Below are positions 1-9,191 of a DNA stretch of 64,000 nt, piece after piece. The notes under the pieces are model-generated. The model made no database searches. It was not told the origin of the DNA and saw only the letters and a program-made list of their open reading frames with translations. Source of the DNA: Desulfobacteraceae bacterium (GTDB lineage Bacteria; Desulfobacterota; Desulfobacteria; Desulfobacterales; Desulfosalsimonadaceae); the NCBI GenBank assembly GCA_011389935.1, contig JAABTJ010000009.1:1-64000 (forward strand). The letters are read 5' to 3'. The position numbers and the translations under genes are program-made. Numbering within the stretch: position 1 is the stretch's first letter; every line of letters starts with the position of its first letter.

Positions 1-1
1 G

Positions 2-769
2 GGTCTTGCCGGTGCGGGAACCGCGGCGGTCGGACTGACGGGCCTGATGACCATTCCTTCCGAAAATGCAGAAGGGCGGGTTCTTGCCCCCAGGCTGATC
101 CGACCGCCGGGTGCGCTTCCGGAACCCGATTTTCTCCGCCTGTGCGTCCGGTGCGGCCAGTGCATGACCGGATGCCCCACCAATACGCTGCAGCCCATAT
201 GGTTTTCCGCAGGCCTGATGGGCATGTTCAGCCCGGCGGTTGTCCCCGCACGCAAATACTGCGATCCCCAGTGCAGACTGTGTGGCAATGTATGCCCCAC
301 CGGCGCCATACTCAAAATGACACAGGCGCAGCGGGTATGGGCGAAAACCGGCACCGCCGTCATTTACCGCCGGAAATGCCTCGCCTGGGAATACAGGAAA
401 TCCTGCATGGTGTGCGACGAGGTGTGCCCGTACAAGGCCGTTGAATTTGAAGAAAGAGACGATCTTCCATATCCGGTCCCGCATGTGATCGAGGACAAAT
501 GCAGCGGTTGCGGCTATTGCGAGCATTATTGCCCGGTTGAAAACGACGCGGCCATTGTCGTGACCCCCATGAACGCGTTGCGGCTGAAGCGGCCGTTATA
601 CCGGGAAGAAGGCCAGATCCGTGGATATGCACTTGAACTGCGCGCCGATGCAGGCAAGTTCGATCCGGATGCGCTTTCCTATCCGGACGGCGGGACGGAG
701 GGATACCCTCCCCTTGGAGGAACGACGGCGCCGGGGTTTGACGAAGGGTTTGACCGGAAAAATGAATAA
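2..769 (+). CDS. Polyferredoxin, NapG/MauM-like (5'-truncated by window edge)
   Basis: The reading frame is open to the window edge, so the true start lies upstream. The visible part begins with a small-residue, Gly/Ala-rich stretch that could be the end of a membrane or Tat signal segment. Four cysteine clusters follow: CVRCGQCMTGC, CDPQCRLCGNVC, a CLAW...CMVCDEVC group, and CSGCGYCEHYC. These would bind four [4Fe-4S] clusters, as in NapG/MauM-type ferredoxins that pass electrons between a quinol-oxidising membrane protein and a periplasmic reductase. The C-terminal 40 residues are polar and acidic with no cluster. A bidirectional hairpin follows the gene. The electron partner is outside the window, so the pathway cannot be stated. 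The family call is secure; the specific role is not. Confidence 0.8.
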   Translation, partial: GLAGAGTAAVGLTGLMTIPSENAEGRVLAPRLIRPPGALPEPDFLRLCVRCGQCMTGCPTNTLQPIWFSAGLMGMFSPAVVPARKYCDPQCRLCGNVCPTGAILKMTQAQRVWAKTGTAVIYRRKCLAWEYRKSCMVCDEVCPYKAVEFEERDDLPYPVPHVIEDKCSGCGYCEHYCPVENDAAIVVTPMNALRLKRPLYREEGQIRGYALELRADAGKFDPDALSYPDGGTEGYPPLGGTTAPGFDEGFDRKNE

Positions 770-775
770 TAAAAA

Positions 776-819
776 GGGCATGCAAGACCCGGAAAACGTT
801 TTTCCCGTCCCGCATGCCC
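776..819. terminator. Bidirectional hairpin between convergent genes
   Basis: The 8-bp arms GGGCATGC (776-783) and GCATGCCC (812-819) enclose a second short pairing (GACCCGGAAAA with TTTTCCCGTC). T-rich sequence follows on the plus strand and A-rich sequence lies on the other side. It sits between the polyferredoxin gene and the convergent DUF4382 lipoprotein gene, so it can serve both. Confidence 0.6.
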
Positions 820-872
820 GATTTTCGTCTTTTGCGTTGCTGCCGTTATGACAACATCGCATCCTTTTCTGC

Positions 873-2360
873 TCAGCCCTCTTCGCCGTTATTGTCACCG
901 TTTTCTTCGCTTGCATCCTCGCCCAGGAAGCTAAACGCTACCTCGGTTATCGCGTCGGCGCCGATCGTCACATTTTCCTCCTGCAGCACTGTTTCTTCCG
1001 TGGATGCAAGAATCGTATAACTTCCTCCGGGTAAAACCATTTCATGCGTCTCGATCTGCACCGCAGCGGTAACATTCAAGGGCGGCGGCAATTCAACATG
1101 CACCTGCCGGCCGTCGCATTCAACGGTTTTCCAGGCGCGTACGGAAACCGTCTGTTCCTGTTCCGGAAGAATCTCTATGGTGACTGCCAGCGTGCCGGTA
1201 TCATTTGTTTCAAGATCAACGTTTTCCGTATAATTAAAATTGTAGTCGGCTTCGAGCCGTTTGCATCCAGGACCGTAGGCTGTTGCCTCTCCTTCCTCCG
1301 GACCTTTGTAGGCGACAATATTATAGTCACCCGCAGGCAGATACATCCTGTAGCTGCCGTCCTCATCGGTTTGGGTCGAGGTAAAGACCTCCACTGAGGG
1401 ACTGGTACCCGCCTCCTCATCCCCTTCATTGTAGATCTGAGCGCTGACAATCGCACCCGGGATGCCTTCTCCATCCGGGCCGGTTACCACGCCGTTGACA
1501 TCCGCCCTGCTGATGCTGTCAACAACCTTTATGGTGGGTTTCAACAGGTACTTTCCGCTTTGGCCGGCTTTGACCACACTTCGGGAAGCGTCAAAATCAA
1601 GCACCAGCTCCGTTGCCGCCCCGGCGATGATATCAAAACCTGAAACCAGCTTTATTCCGGTTTGATAACCGCTGGGAACAAACATCTCAATTTCTTCATC
1701 AGATCCGGTAATGATATAATTGGGATAAGGGTGCTCATATCCAAGCAGGTTCGTTTCGCCGTCGGGCGTTTCCCCCAAAATCATGCGAAGCATCGTGTAA
1801 TGGCCCGTCTCGAGCTCCGTGGTTCCCAGTTGTGCCATCACGCCGTTAACCAGTTCTAATAGGTTATAGGTTTGCGCCGGTTCTGCGACGGTTATCCATT
1901 CACCTTCTTCCTCCAGCGCGTCTTCCCCCTCCAGCACGTCTTCCTCTTCACCCGCTTCATCGCTTTCGGAAAAGCAAACCTGAATTTCCGATATGGTGAC
2001 ATAAACTCCCTGGTAATTTGTCGTGGCATCGGTAAGGTAAAGGGCCAGGGTTCCTTTCTCTGCCGAAGGCGCTTCGGACGCGCTTCCTCCTGTTGCCGTT
2101 TTATCAGGGCCAGATTCACCGGTTGATTCTTCGGCTTCGCTGTCTTCTCCTGAACCGTCTTCCCCCGCAGACGTCTCTGCAGCAGGATTCTTCACTGATG
2201 CGGTATCAACGGATGTGTTTTCTGAGGATGCGTTTTCTGAAGAAGGGCTTTCTGCAGCCGAATTTTCCGATGAGGAGCTTTCGCTGTTGCAGCCGGCAAA
2301 AACCAGCATAAACGCCATAAACAGCACTCCCAAAAATAAATATCCGGATTTCTTTATCAT
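873..2360 (-). CDS. DUF4382 lipoprotein with carboxypeptidase-regulatory-like domain
   Basis: The chosen ATG (2360) is preceded by AGGGAGGATGGT and opens a lipoprotein signal: a Lys pair, a hydrophobic stretch and the lipobox VFAGC, with Cys near residue 24. About 90 residues of Ser/Glu/Ala-rich low complexity follow and probably act as a tether. A DUF4382-like domain comes next (LALYLTDATTNYQGVYVTI onward), then a carboxypeptidase-regulatory-like beta-sandwich (VNGVVTGPDGEGIPGAIVSA). A further beta-rich C-terminus ends in an acidic tail. It is likely exported and anchored in the outer or inner membrane. Such proteins are common in marine Desulfobacterota; no enzymatic role is evident. The longer frame upstream to 2423 lacks a signal peptide and is unlikely. 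Confidence 0.75.
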   Translation of the reverse strand: MIKKSGYLFLGVLFMAFMLVFAGCNSESSSSENSAAESPSSENASSENTSVDTASVKNPAAETSAGEDGSGEDSEAEESTGESGPDKTATGGSASEAPSAEKGTLALYLTDATTNYQGVYVTISEIQVCFSESDEAGEEEDVLEGEDALEEEGEWITVAEPAQTYNLLELVNGVMAQLGTTELETGHYTMLRMILGETPDGETNLLGYEHPYPNYIITGSDEEIEMFVPSGYQTGIKLVSGFDIIAGAATELVLDFDASRSVVKAGQSGKYLLKPTIKVVDSISRADVNGVVTGPDGEGIPGAIVSAQIYNEGDEEAGTSPSVEVFTSTQTDEDGSYRMYLPAGDYNIVAYKGPEEGEATAYGPGCKRLEADYNFNYTENVDLETNDTGTLAVTIEILPEQEQTVSVRAWKTVECDGRQVHVELPPPLNVTAAVQIETHEMVLPGGSYTILASTEETVLQEENVTIGADAITEVAFSFLGEDASEENGDNNGEEG

Positions 2361-2822
2361 ACCATCCTCCCTGTTGAGTGTTGGATCCTTTTCTTCAAAA
2401 ACGCGCGGCCAGCAGCGCTGCACCTACTGCTTTTGGTTTGCTCAAAAAAACAGGACCGTTCCTGTATCTCTTCTCCTGGCCGTTTTCATTGCAAGGCACA
2501 TGCCACTGAAAAGGCCGATTTTTATATGCCGTTCCCAGCGGGCCACGAACTGCGGCAATGGCTACTCCTTTCTGAAAGCACATCTTCTTTGGTGTCCTTG
2601 CCGCCTGAAGACACAACTGTGCATTTTTGTGCAACAAGTGTGCGACAAATTGCAACCGCCGGCGCCTGTACCCCCTGATTTTGTTGTTTCCGTAGGCTGA
2701 TCGTCCGTACATTCCTGCCTGAAACAAACTGTAATTGCCTGCTGATTGGTTCCAGCCGATTGAATCTGCAAAAAAGGTCCTTATCTTAATGAAGCAATTT
2801 TTTAAGAAAAGGAGAAACCGCA
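2361..2822. other. Divergent intergenic region, 462 bp
   Basis: This region separates the minus-strand lipoprotein gene from plus-strand msrAB. Overlapping short frames on both strands lack ribosome-binding sites and family resemblance. It probably carries both promoters; TTGAAT...TATCTT near 2761-2788 is a weak candidate for msrAB. No repeat or RNA gene was recognised. Confidence 0.4.
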
Positions 2823-3959
2823 ATGAAAGACATATTGATCCGCTGCCTTGCTGCAGGGGCAGTGACATTCTTTTTTATACTGTCTGCAGCAGGCTGCAGC
2901 TTCGGCCAAGAAAAGGAGAGCCAGGCAATGGAGAATTTCAAAGGCAATGACAACTATGAACAGGCAACGTTTGCGGGGGGATGTTTCTGGTGCATGGTGC
3001 CGCCGTTCGAAGATGCCGGCGGGGTTATCGATATCCAATCGGGATACGCCGGGGGAGAACGTGAAAACCCGGCATACGAAGACGTTGCACGGGGAATGAC
3101 CGACCACGTGGAAGCGGTCCAGATCACGTACGACCCCGATATTGTTGATTACAAAAACCTGCTGGATATTTACTGGCGGCAGATCGATCCCACCGATGAC
3201 GGCGGGTCATTCGTGGATCGGGGGCCCCAGTACCGGTCGGTGATTTTTTATCACAACGAGCAGCAAAAATCCGATGCCATTGCATCCAAGGAGAAACTGG
3301 CGGCTTCCGGGCTTTTTGAGCGGCCAATCGTAACGGAAATCCGCCCCTTTACGACATTTTACGCGGCCGAGGAGTATCACCAGGATTACCACAAAAAGAA
3401 TCCCATCCGTTACAAGTTCTACCGGTACAATTCCGGGCGGGACCGGTTCATCAAAAAAAACTGGGGGGTATTACCGGCAGCGGCCGTAAACGAAGCGGAC
3501 ATAAGCAGCAGAAATAACGGCTACAAAAGGCCTTCCGACGAAGCGCTGAAAAAAACGCTCACGCCCCTGCAGTTTCACGTGACCCGGGAGGATGGAACCG
3601 AGCCCCCGTTTAAAAACGACTTCTGGGACAACAAAAAACCGGGCATTTACGTGGATGTGGTTTCCGGGGAGCCGCTTTTTTCCTCAACCGACAAATTTGA
3701 TTCCGGCACCGGGTGGCCGAGCTTTACCCGGCCGATCCAGGAAGACGCCCTCTACGAAAAAACAGACCGGAAACTGTTTTTCATGACCCGAACCGAGGTG
3801 AGGAGCAAAAAAGCCGACTCCCACCTCGGGCACGTGTTCCCGGACGGGCCGCCCCCGACAGGCCTGCGGTACTGCATCAACTCGGCCGCCCTGCGGTTTG
3901 TCCCCGCAGAGGATCTGGAACAGGAAGGCTACGGAAAATACCGGGCAATGTTTGAATAA
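2823..3959 (+). CDS. msrAB: Bifunctional peptide-methionine (S)/(R)-S-oxide reductase MsrAB, lipoprotein
   Basis: This fused enzyme repairs both diastereomers of methionine sulfoxide. The ATG follows AAGGAGAAACCGCA. Residues 1-25 form a lipoprotein signal ending in LSAAGC, so the enzyme is exported and lipid-anchored. The MsrA domain (about residues 46-200) has the catalytic motif GCFWC at 53-57 and the [11 protein letters not shown]-like C-terminal region. The MsrB domain (about 230-378) has [16 protein letters not shown] and the catalytic [11 protein letters not shown] (Cys351). The zinc-binding CxxC pairs of zinc-type MsrB are absent: [11 protein letters not shown] stands where YVCAVCGNPLF-like sequence is usual. 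This is therefore a zinc-free MsrB. An envelope location suits protection of periplasmic proteins from oxidants. Confidence 0.95.
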   Translation: MKDILIRCLAAGAVTFFFILSAAGCSFGQEKESQAMENFKGNDNYEQATFAGGCFWCMVPPFEDAGGVIDIQSGYAGGERENPAYEDVARGMTDHVEAVQITYDPDIVDYKNLLDIYWRQIDPTDDGGSFVDRGPQYRSVIFYHNEQQKSDAIASKEKLAASGLFERPIVTEIRPFTTFYAAEEYHQDYHKKNPIRYKFYRYNSGRDRFIKKNWGVLPAAAVNEADISSRNNGYKRPSDEALKKTLTPLQFHVTREDGTEPPFKNDFWDNKKPGIYVDVVSGEPLFSSTDKFDSGTGWPSFTRPIQEDALYEKTDRKLFFMTRTEVRSKKADSHLGHVFPDGPPPTGLRYCINSAALRFVPAEDLEQEGYGKYRAMFE

Positions 3960-3967
3960 ATGAAATG

Positions 3968-4045
3968 CCTGCCGCCGGATCGATCAGATTGACGGCGGCA
4001 GGATGCTGGCAAGAAATCGTTCCCGCGCCGATGCGCGGGAACGAT
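3968..4045. terminator. Two tandem hairpins between convergent msrAB and DUF4139 genes
   Basis: The first hairpin pairs CCTGCCGCC (3968-3976) with GGCGGCAGG (3994-4002). The second is a perfect 13-bp stem, ATCGTTCCCGCGC (4016-4028) with GCGCGGGAACGAT (4033-4045), and a CGAT loop. Neither is followed by a strong T tract. The position between convergent stops supports a termination role. Confidence 0.55.
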
Positions 4046-4084
4046 CCGCAGAGCGAAAGCAGCCCTTGCCATATGGAAGCGAAT

Positions 4085-5698
4085 TTAAAAGATCGGTCTT
4101 GGCATATCCTTGGGATAGGTGACCGTAAAATCGATTGCAATACCCGCTTCCGCACCGGGGGGCAGTTCCAGTTCCCACTGCATTACGCCTTCTTTTCCGT
4201 CCACGTCGCGCCGGTCCGGCGCCGGTGAAAAAGCGATATCCTTTACGGTGATCCGGTCGGTCATGGAGACCGGCACACGGTCCATGACTTTCAATGTCAC
4301 AGGTGTCTCTTTCAGGTTCTCCGCTTTTATGCGGTACGAAAGCTCCCGTATGATCGAATCTCGTTCAATTCTGCCAAAAAACGCCGTTTCCTTTGCCTTG
4401 TCTCTTGTTTTCTCCCGCTTCACCCGTATTGACCGGTCGATGCCCAGCCCCAGGGTAAAGCTTTCCCCGGGGCCTTTTTCCTCCAGAATCATCCGGCCCG
4501 TATAGCGGTTTTCAAAAAAAACATTGACCGGACCGGGCAAAAGCTCCCGGTCGGCCTTTGCTTCACAGACCAGGTACGCATCGGCACCCCGTACGGGGAC
4601 CGTGTAATGGTAGAATTCTCCTTCAATGGCCCTTGTCAGGATGGGTACGATCGTTTCCTTTTCCCTTGATGCGATGGTGACAGGGACGGGCAGGGTATAT
4701 TCAAAGGAAAGCGCCGTTTCCTTCCGCACGGCTTCGGCCTGGGGGGCTGCCCCCGCGGTATCGGCCATCTCCATGGTTCGCATGACGCCCGCTTTTTCCC
4801 GCAAGGGAGACAGCTGCGCATAATCAAGCCGCCACGGAGACAACTCCGGGACCCGACCCGCCCGCACCGGTACCGCATTCGAAACCGTAAGCGCCGCATC
4901 CTCCCAGTCTTCGCCCGTGGTCTGAACGATTTCCGCCATCATGGCAAGATCCACGCCTTTCATCTTCCTTCCGACCGACGCCCTGTAAACAGGCGACCAT
5001 CGAGCCTGTTCAACCATGTAGCGGACCTCCACCTTTACGGTCTGGGCTTTGTCGCCCTTAAACAGAACCTCGATGCCGGTGAGGGTTTTATCCCGGACAC
5101 CCCTGTGCATGGACAACTCGCGGCGCAGCCGTTCGATTTCCCGGTCAAGGGATGAAATTCTGCCGTCTATTTCCCGTTTTTTATCGAAAATATCCGTAAA
5201 TGTTTCATCGAAAAATACCAGGTATGTCTTCAATTCCCCTGTGGGTGGCAACGGGGCTTGTCTTTCATCGGCAAGATGTTGTTTTGAAAAATCAATCACC
5301 CCGTCCAAAAAGGCCTCCTGCTTTTGCAGGGCTTTTTTGGCATCAAGAAGCGCTGCTTTCTCCTTTTCCAGAATTTCGATTCTGGTCTCAATCTCCCGGA
5401 TTGCTTCCTGGGGCATTTCAGAAACCGGCACCCGGACGACCTGCACGCCCAGGATCTCTCCTTCGCCGAAAACCGCGGCGGTGACCGAATCGCTGACAAT
5501 GCGGAAGGCATTCGTGGGAATGACAATGCGGCTTGCTCCCGCCTCCACATCAGCGGACGCGGTCCGCGTCACCATGGCCTGGCTTGCAAAAACCGTGACC
5601 CCTGTAATTTTCGAATCAAGCGGCTGTCCCGCTGCGGCAGTCCCGCCGGGGACAGCCAACAACACGATAAAAGCAACAATCCATGAAAGATGTTTCAT
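4085..5698 (-). CDS. DUF4139 domain-containing protein (mucoidy-inhibitor-like)
   Basis: The ATG at 5698 follows CCAGGAGCCTGTGACA and gives a clean Sec signal peptide (MKHLSWIVAFIVLLAV...AAAG). An upstream ATG in the same frame adds only a charged extension and is less likely. The N-terminal DUF4140-like domain (about residues 28-125) is followed by a coiled coil rich in Glu/Lys/Arg (about 85-205). The C-terminal DUF4139 beta-rich domain covers about 215-535, including the typical VEVRYMVEQARWSPVYRA segment. The family is widespread and exported, and its biochemical role is unknown. It is convergent with msrAB and lies just upstream of the regulator gene on the same strand, about 40 bp apart. 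Confidence 0.75.
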   Translation of the reverse strand: MKHLSWIVAFIVLLAVPGGTAAAGQPLDSKITGVTVFASQAMVTRTASADVEAGASRIVIPTNAFRIVSDSVTAAVFGEGEILGVQVVRVPVSEMPQEAIREIETRIEILEKEKAALLDAKKALQKQEAFLDGVIDFSKQHLADERQAPLPPTGELKTYLVFFDETFTDIFDKKREIDGRISSLDREIERLRRELSMHRGVRDKTLTGIEVLFKGDKAQTVKVEVRYMVEQARWSPVYRASVGRKMKGVDLAMMAEIVQTTGEDWEDAALTVSNAVPVRAGRVPELSPWRLDYAQLSPLREKAGVMRTMEMADTAGAAPQAEAVRKETALSFEYTLPVPVTIASREKETIVPILTRAIEGEFYHYTVPVRGADAYLVCEAKADRELLPGPVNVFFENRYTGRMILEEKGPGESFTLGLGIDRSIRVKREKTRDKAKETAFFGRIERDSIIRELSYRIKAENLKETPVTLKVMDRVPVSMTDRITVKDIAFSPAPDRRDVDGKEGVMQWELELPPGAEAGIAIDFTVTYPKDMPRPIF

Positions 5699-5736
5699 TG
5701 TCACAGGCTCCTGGCGTACGTTATTTTTCATGATGC

Positions 5737-6645
5737 TTACTGTGGATATACCATCTTGCCGGCTGCAGCGACATCATAGCCTCCCAGAGACGTTGCGATG
5801 TCCTTGAATTCCGGTTCCTGCAGGATGCCCAGAAAATACTGGACGGACTTGTCAAAAAACCGGTCTTTGGCGATCAGGAGATCATAGCGCTCCCAGCGCA
5901 GGGGTAAAAAGTCGAGGCCCAGCAAACCCGCCACCGGACGAATGCCCAGCCCCGTATCTGCCCGGCCGCACAATACCTTCAGCCCCACCTCCATGTGACT
6001 GTTGACCTCCTTGTGATATCCCGCAATCCCTTCCGGATCGATGCCCGCTTTTTTCGCTTCCCGGTCGAACAGGTGCCGGGTGCCCGTACCAACAGAGCGG
6101 TTTACCATGCGAATGTCCGGGTTTTTAAGATCCGTTATGCCGCTGATGCCTTTCGGGTTGCCGGGTTGCAGCATGAAACCCTGCTCACGGCGGCAGAAAT
6201 TGACCATGACCGGCACCTGGTTGAATTCCTGGTTGGCGAATTCAAAATTGTAGTCCGCACCGTCATCCTGAAGCATGTGGGATGTAGCAATATGGCAAAG
6301 ATCCCTGCGAAGGGCCCGCAGGCCGCCCATGCTCCCCAGGTTGGCAAACACGGCCAGGAAATCCGGAAACGAACGGTTGAACAGGGCGACGGTCTTTTCA
6401 AGGAGCAGGTCGTTGCTGCCGGCAAGGGCGATGAGCCGGGGATGAACCGATTCACTGTCAAGGGCGCGGGTGGGATAGTTCAGGGTGTTGGCCTCCACCC
6501 ACGCATCCACCAGGTGCAAAGGAAAGACCCATTTTCCGGTAACCTTGGATGCGGGCAGCCCTTTTTCCGAAACCAGGGTGTAAACCATCTTTTCGTTGAC
6601 GCCCAGGTATTCGGCGACTTCCCGGGTGGAGAGCAGTTTTTTCAT
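5737..6645 (-). CDS. HTH (excisionase-type) regulator fused to a periplasmic-binding-like domain
   Basis: The start at 6645 (AAAGGACCGGCC before the ATG) gives an immediate helix-turn-helix: KKLLSTREVAEYLGVNEKMVYTLV, then KVTGKWVFPLHLVDAWVEAN. This is the MerR/excisionase (HTH_17) fold. Residues about 75-300 resemble the COG1910 molybdate-binding type II periplasmic-binding fold (DLKNPDIRMVNRSVGTGTRHLFD; GLGIRPVAGLLGLDFLPL). There is no signal peptide, so this is a cytoplasmic one-component regulator with a binding-protein sensor. It is divergent from tupABC, which suggests it senses tungstate or molybdate and controls tungstate uptake. It is unlike ModE (TOBE sensor) and unlike TunR (XerC-like DNA-binding domain). 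Domain calls are good; the ligand is inferred from context. Confidence 0.8.
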   Translation of the reverse strand: MKKLLSTREVAEYLGVNEKMVYTLVSEKGLPASKVTGKWVFPLHLVDAWVEANTLNYPTRALDSESVHPRLIALAGSNDLLLEKTVALFNRSFPDFLAVFANLGSMGGLRALRRDLCHIATSHMLQDDGADYNFEFANQEFNQVPVMVNFCRREQGFMLQPGNPKGISGITDLKNPDIRMVNRSVGTGTRHLFDREAKKAGIDPEGIAGYHKEVNSHMEVGLKVLCGRADTGLGIRPVAGLLGLDFLPLRWERYDLLIAKDRFFDKSVQYFLGILQEPEFKDIATSLGGYDVAAAGKMVYPQ

Positions 6646-6916
6646 GGCCGGTCCTTTACAATTTCCAAGCAGGGCGACGGGCAAATCGGACATGGTCATT
6701 GTAATACCAGAGATGCTGTCGGAAAACAAGCAGGGATATTATTTGTCTTAATTGGAAATAATAATTTTTTTATATCATTTATATCAAAAAAATATATTAA
6801 AAATAACTTGAAATGACGAAAAATGACCAGTATAGTCACGGCCAAAACAAAACCCTGTCGATGCAGAACCGGAAACCTTTTCATCCGGTTTTCTTTCAGA
6901 AAAGAGGGGTCGCGAA
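6646..6916. promoter_or_regulatory. Divergent regulator/tupA control region with candidate operator
   Basis: This 271-bp divergent region is very AT-rich at 6740-6815. It holds a direct repeat of TATATCA (around 6771-6786), a direct repeat of AATGAC (around 6812-6827), and the interrupted palindrome TGAC-CAGTATA-GTCA at 6824-6838. The palindrome and AATGAC copies are candidates for regulator binding upstream of tupA. No binding data exist here; this is inference from position and symmetry. Confidence 0.4.
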
Positions 6917-7771
6917 ATGAAAACCATTCTCCAGTTGCTATACACAGCGGCATTTTTGTGTATACTCGGAGCGGGCATGGATAAGGCAGAAGCGAAAGAC
7001 AAAATCCTCACCATGAGCACCACCACCAGCACGGAGGCATCCGGACTGCTGGATTACCTGCTGCCGGAATTTTACGCCGATACGGGCATCACCGTCCGGG
7101 TCATGGCCAAGGGGACCGGGGCGGCGATTCGAGACGGCATGGACGGCAACGTGGATATCATTTTCGTGCACGACGAGGTGCGGGAAAAACAGTTCGTGGA
7201 AGAGGGTTTCGGCACAAAACGGTATTATGTCATGTACAATGATTTCGTTATCGTCGGACCGGAAAGCGACCCGGCGAACATCCGCGAGGCAAAAGACAGC
7301 GGGGAAGCCTTTGCCCGCATCGCAGCCGCACATGCACCGTTCGTCTCCCGGGGGGACGACAGCGGCACCCATGCCCGGGAAAAACAGTTATGGACGGCCT
7401 CCGGCATATCGCTTACCAGCGGCGGGGAACCCGCCGACGACAGCGGGTGGTACTTTGCCATCGGCCAGGGCATGGGTGCTGCCCTGATATTTGCCCAGGA
7501 AAAGAAAGGCTATGTACTCTCGGATCGCGGCACATATCTTTATTACAAGCACGGCCGCACCCAACCCTATGAGCTGGAAGTGGTTTACGAAGGGGATGAC
7601 ATGCTCAAAAACCCCTACGGCGCAATACCGGTCAACCCGGAGAGATTTCCCCATGTCCGGTACGATCTGGCCGATACGTTCGCCAGATGGCTGGCTTCGG
7701 AAAAGGGGCAGCAGGTGATCGGTTCATACCGGCTTCAGGGCCGTCCGCTTTTCTTTCCGGATGCCAGATGA
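6917..7771 (+). CDS. tupA: Tungstate ABC transporter substrate-binding protein TupA
   Basis: This is the periplasmic binding protein for tungstate. Residues 1-26 form a Sec signal ending AEA. The mature N-terminus carries the STTTST motif (residues 34-39) and the ASGLLDYLLPEF region typical of TupA. SRGDDSGTHAREKQLW is the second oxyanion-binding loop. At 284 residues it has the normal family length. GAGGGGTCGCGAA precedes the ATG. It is the first gene of tupABC, 47 bp before tupB. A divergent HTH/binding-protein regulator probably controls it. Tungstate would supply W-pterin enzymes such as formate dehydrogenases in a sulfate reducer. Confidence 0.93.
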   Translation: MKTILQLLYTAAFLCILGAGMDKAEAKDKILTMSTTTSTEASGLLDYLLPEFYADTGITVRVMAKGTGAAIRDGMDGNVDIIFVHDEVREKQFVEEGFGTKRYYVMYNDFVIVGPESDPANIREAKDSGEAFARIAAAHAPFVSRGDDSGTHAREKQLWTASGISLTSGGEPADDSGWYFAIGQGMGAALIFAQEKKGYVLSDRGTYLYYKHGRTQPYELEVVYEGDDMLKNPYGAIPVNPERFPHVRYDLADTFARWLASEKGQQVIGSYRLQGRPLFFPDAR

Positions 7772-7818
7772 TTTCAACATGGGGCGCTGCAGCAAATTCC
7801 ACAGGACCTTGCTGATCG

Positions 7819-8520
7819 ATGGACTTTTTGACAAAAAGCCTGGCCGAAGCGGCAGGAATGCTTTTCTCCCTTGACCCGGAGCTGTACTTTATCGTGTACG
7901 TATCGCTTTCGGTCTCCCTGATGTCGACCCTTGTCGCATCGGTTATGGGCATTCCCCTGGGTTTTTTTATTGCAGTGGGTCAGTTTTGGGGCAAGCGGGG
8001 CGTTATCACCGTCCTCAACACCCTGCTTGCCCTGCCCACGGTGGTGATCGGCCTGTTCGTCTACGCCCTGCTCTCGAGGCAGGGCCTTCTGGGGCACTGG
8101 GGCCTGCTCTACACCCCTGCCGCCATTGTCATCGGGCAGGTGATATTGATCCTGCCATGGGTGGCCAGTTTTACAGTCAGTGCGGTCAGCCGGATCGACG
8201 AGCGATACCGCCGCACTGCCATGACACTGGGCGCAGGCCCCTTTCAAACCGCCTTTGCGATTATACGGGAAGCCCGCTTCGGGATCCTGGGAGCCGTTAT
8301 CGCCGCATTCGGCCGCGTGATTGCCGAAATCGGCATTGCCATGATGCTGGGAGGCAACATCAAGGGCTTTACCAGGACCATGACAACGGCCATGGCCTTG
8401 GAGCACAACAAGGGGGAATTTGTCCTGGCCGTTGCCCTGGGAATCGTGCTTCTCACGGTCAGCCTGGGCATGAATATCCTGCTGCAGGTTCTCCAGGGTC
8501 GGTATGGAGAAGACCGATGA
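7819..8520 (+). CDS. tupB: Tungstate ABC transporter permease TupB
   Basis: This is a 233-residue inner-membrane permease with about five or six hydrophobic segments. It has the binding-protein-dependent transport (BPD) signature and the coupling loop EARFGILGAVIAAFGRVIAEIG, where it contacts the ATPase. Its length and sequence fit TupB rather than the longer ModB or CysT. AGGACC lies about ten bases before the ATG. The stop codon overlaps the tupC start (ATGA at 8517-8520), indicating translational coupling. Confidence 0.92.
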   Translation: MDFLTKSLAEAAGMLFSLDPELYFIVYVSLSVSLMSTLVASVMGIPLGFFIAVGQFWGKRGVITVLNTLLALPTVVIGLFVYALLSRQGLLGHWGLLYTPAAIVIGQVILILPWVASFTVSAVSRIDERYRRTAMTLGAGPFQTAFAIIREARFGILGAVIAAFGRVIAEIGIAMMLGGNIKGFTRTMTTAMALEHNKGEFVLAVALGIVLLTVSLGMNILLQVLQGRYGEDR

Positions 8521-9191
8521 CGCTATATGAACTGTCCGGCCTTCAAAAATGCTTCGGCGAGGTAAAAGCGCTGGATATTGCGCATCTCGAACTATCCGAG
8601 AACACCGCCTGCGCCCTTCTGGGGCCCAATGGTTCGGGGAAGACCACCCTTCTGCATATCCTGGCCCTTCTGATGCCGCCCTCGGCGGGGACGCTTTGCT
8701 TCAGGGGGAAACCGGTTATCTGGCGGGAGAACCGGCTGCTGCCGTTGCGCAGGAAAGTGGTTTTGGTGGAGCAGCATCCCATCATGTTTTCCACCACGGT
8801 GATCAAGAATGTGACCTACGGTCTTAAAGTGCGCGGCACCCACCGATCCGCGCGAAAGCGGATCGCCATGGAATGCCTTGACCGCGTGGGGCTGGCGGAT
8901 TTTGCGGACCGGCGGGCCCACAGGCTTTCCGGCGGGGAAACCCAGCGGGTCGCCATTGCCAGGGCCCTGGCCTGCAAACCGGAAGTGCTTCTGCTGGACG
9001 AGCCCACGGCCGGCGTGGATACGGAAAACCAGGCCGTGGTGGAACAAATCATTACCCGCCTGCGCGATGAAAAAAACATGTCGATCCTCTTTTCCACCCA
9101 CAACCCATTCCAGGCAAAACGACTGGCCCAGAAACAAATTTATCTTCACCGGGGTGGCATTGACACCCGAATCAATGAGCGACAATCCTGA
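8517..9191 (+). CDS. tupC: Tungstate ABC transporter ATP-binding protein TupC
   Basis: The ATPase of the tungstate importer, 224 residues. Walker A is GPNGSGKTT (about residues 36-44), the Q loop is VLVEQHP, the ABC signature is LSGGETQ, Walker B is VLLLDEPTAG, and the H loop is FSTHNPFQA. There is no C-terminal TOBE/mop regulatory domain, as usual for TupC. The ATG overlaps the tupB stop by four bases. After its TGA the same frame stays open for 52 more codons, which is noted as a finding. Confidence 0.93.
   Translation: MTLYELSGLQKCFGEVKALDIAHLELSENTACALLGPNGSGKTTLLHILALLMPPSAGTLCFRGKPVIWRENRLLPLRRKVVLVEQHPIMFSTTVIKNVTYGLKVRGTHRSARKRIAMECLDRVGLADFADRRAHRLSGGETQRVAIARALACKPEVLLLDEPTAGVDTENQAVVEQIITRLRDEKNMSILFSTHNPFQAKRLAQKQIYLHRGGIDTRINERQS

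Noticed and set aside
9189-9191. tupC TGA as a selenocysteine codon
   Set aside because: No convincing SECIS-like hairpin was seen directly after it, and TupC families have no such residue at the C-terminus.
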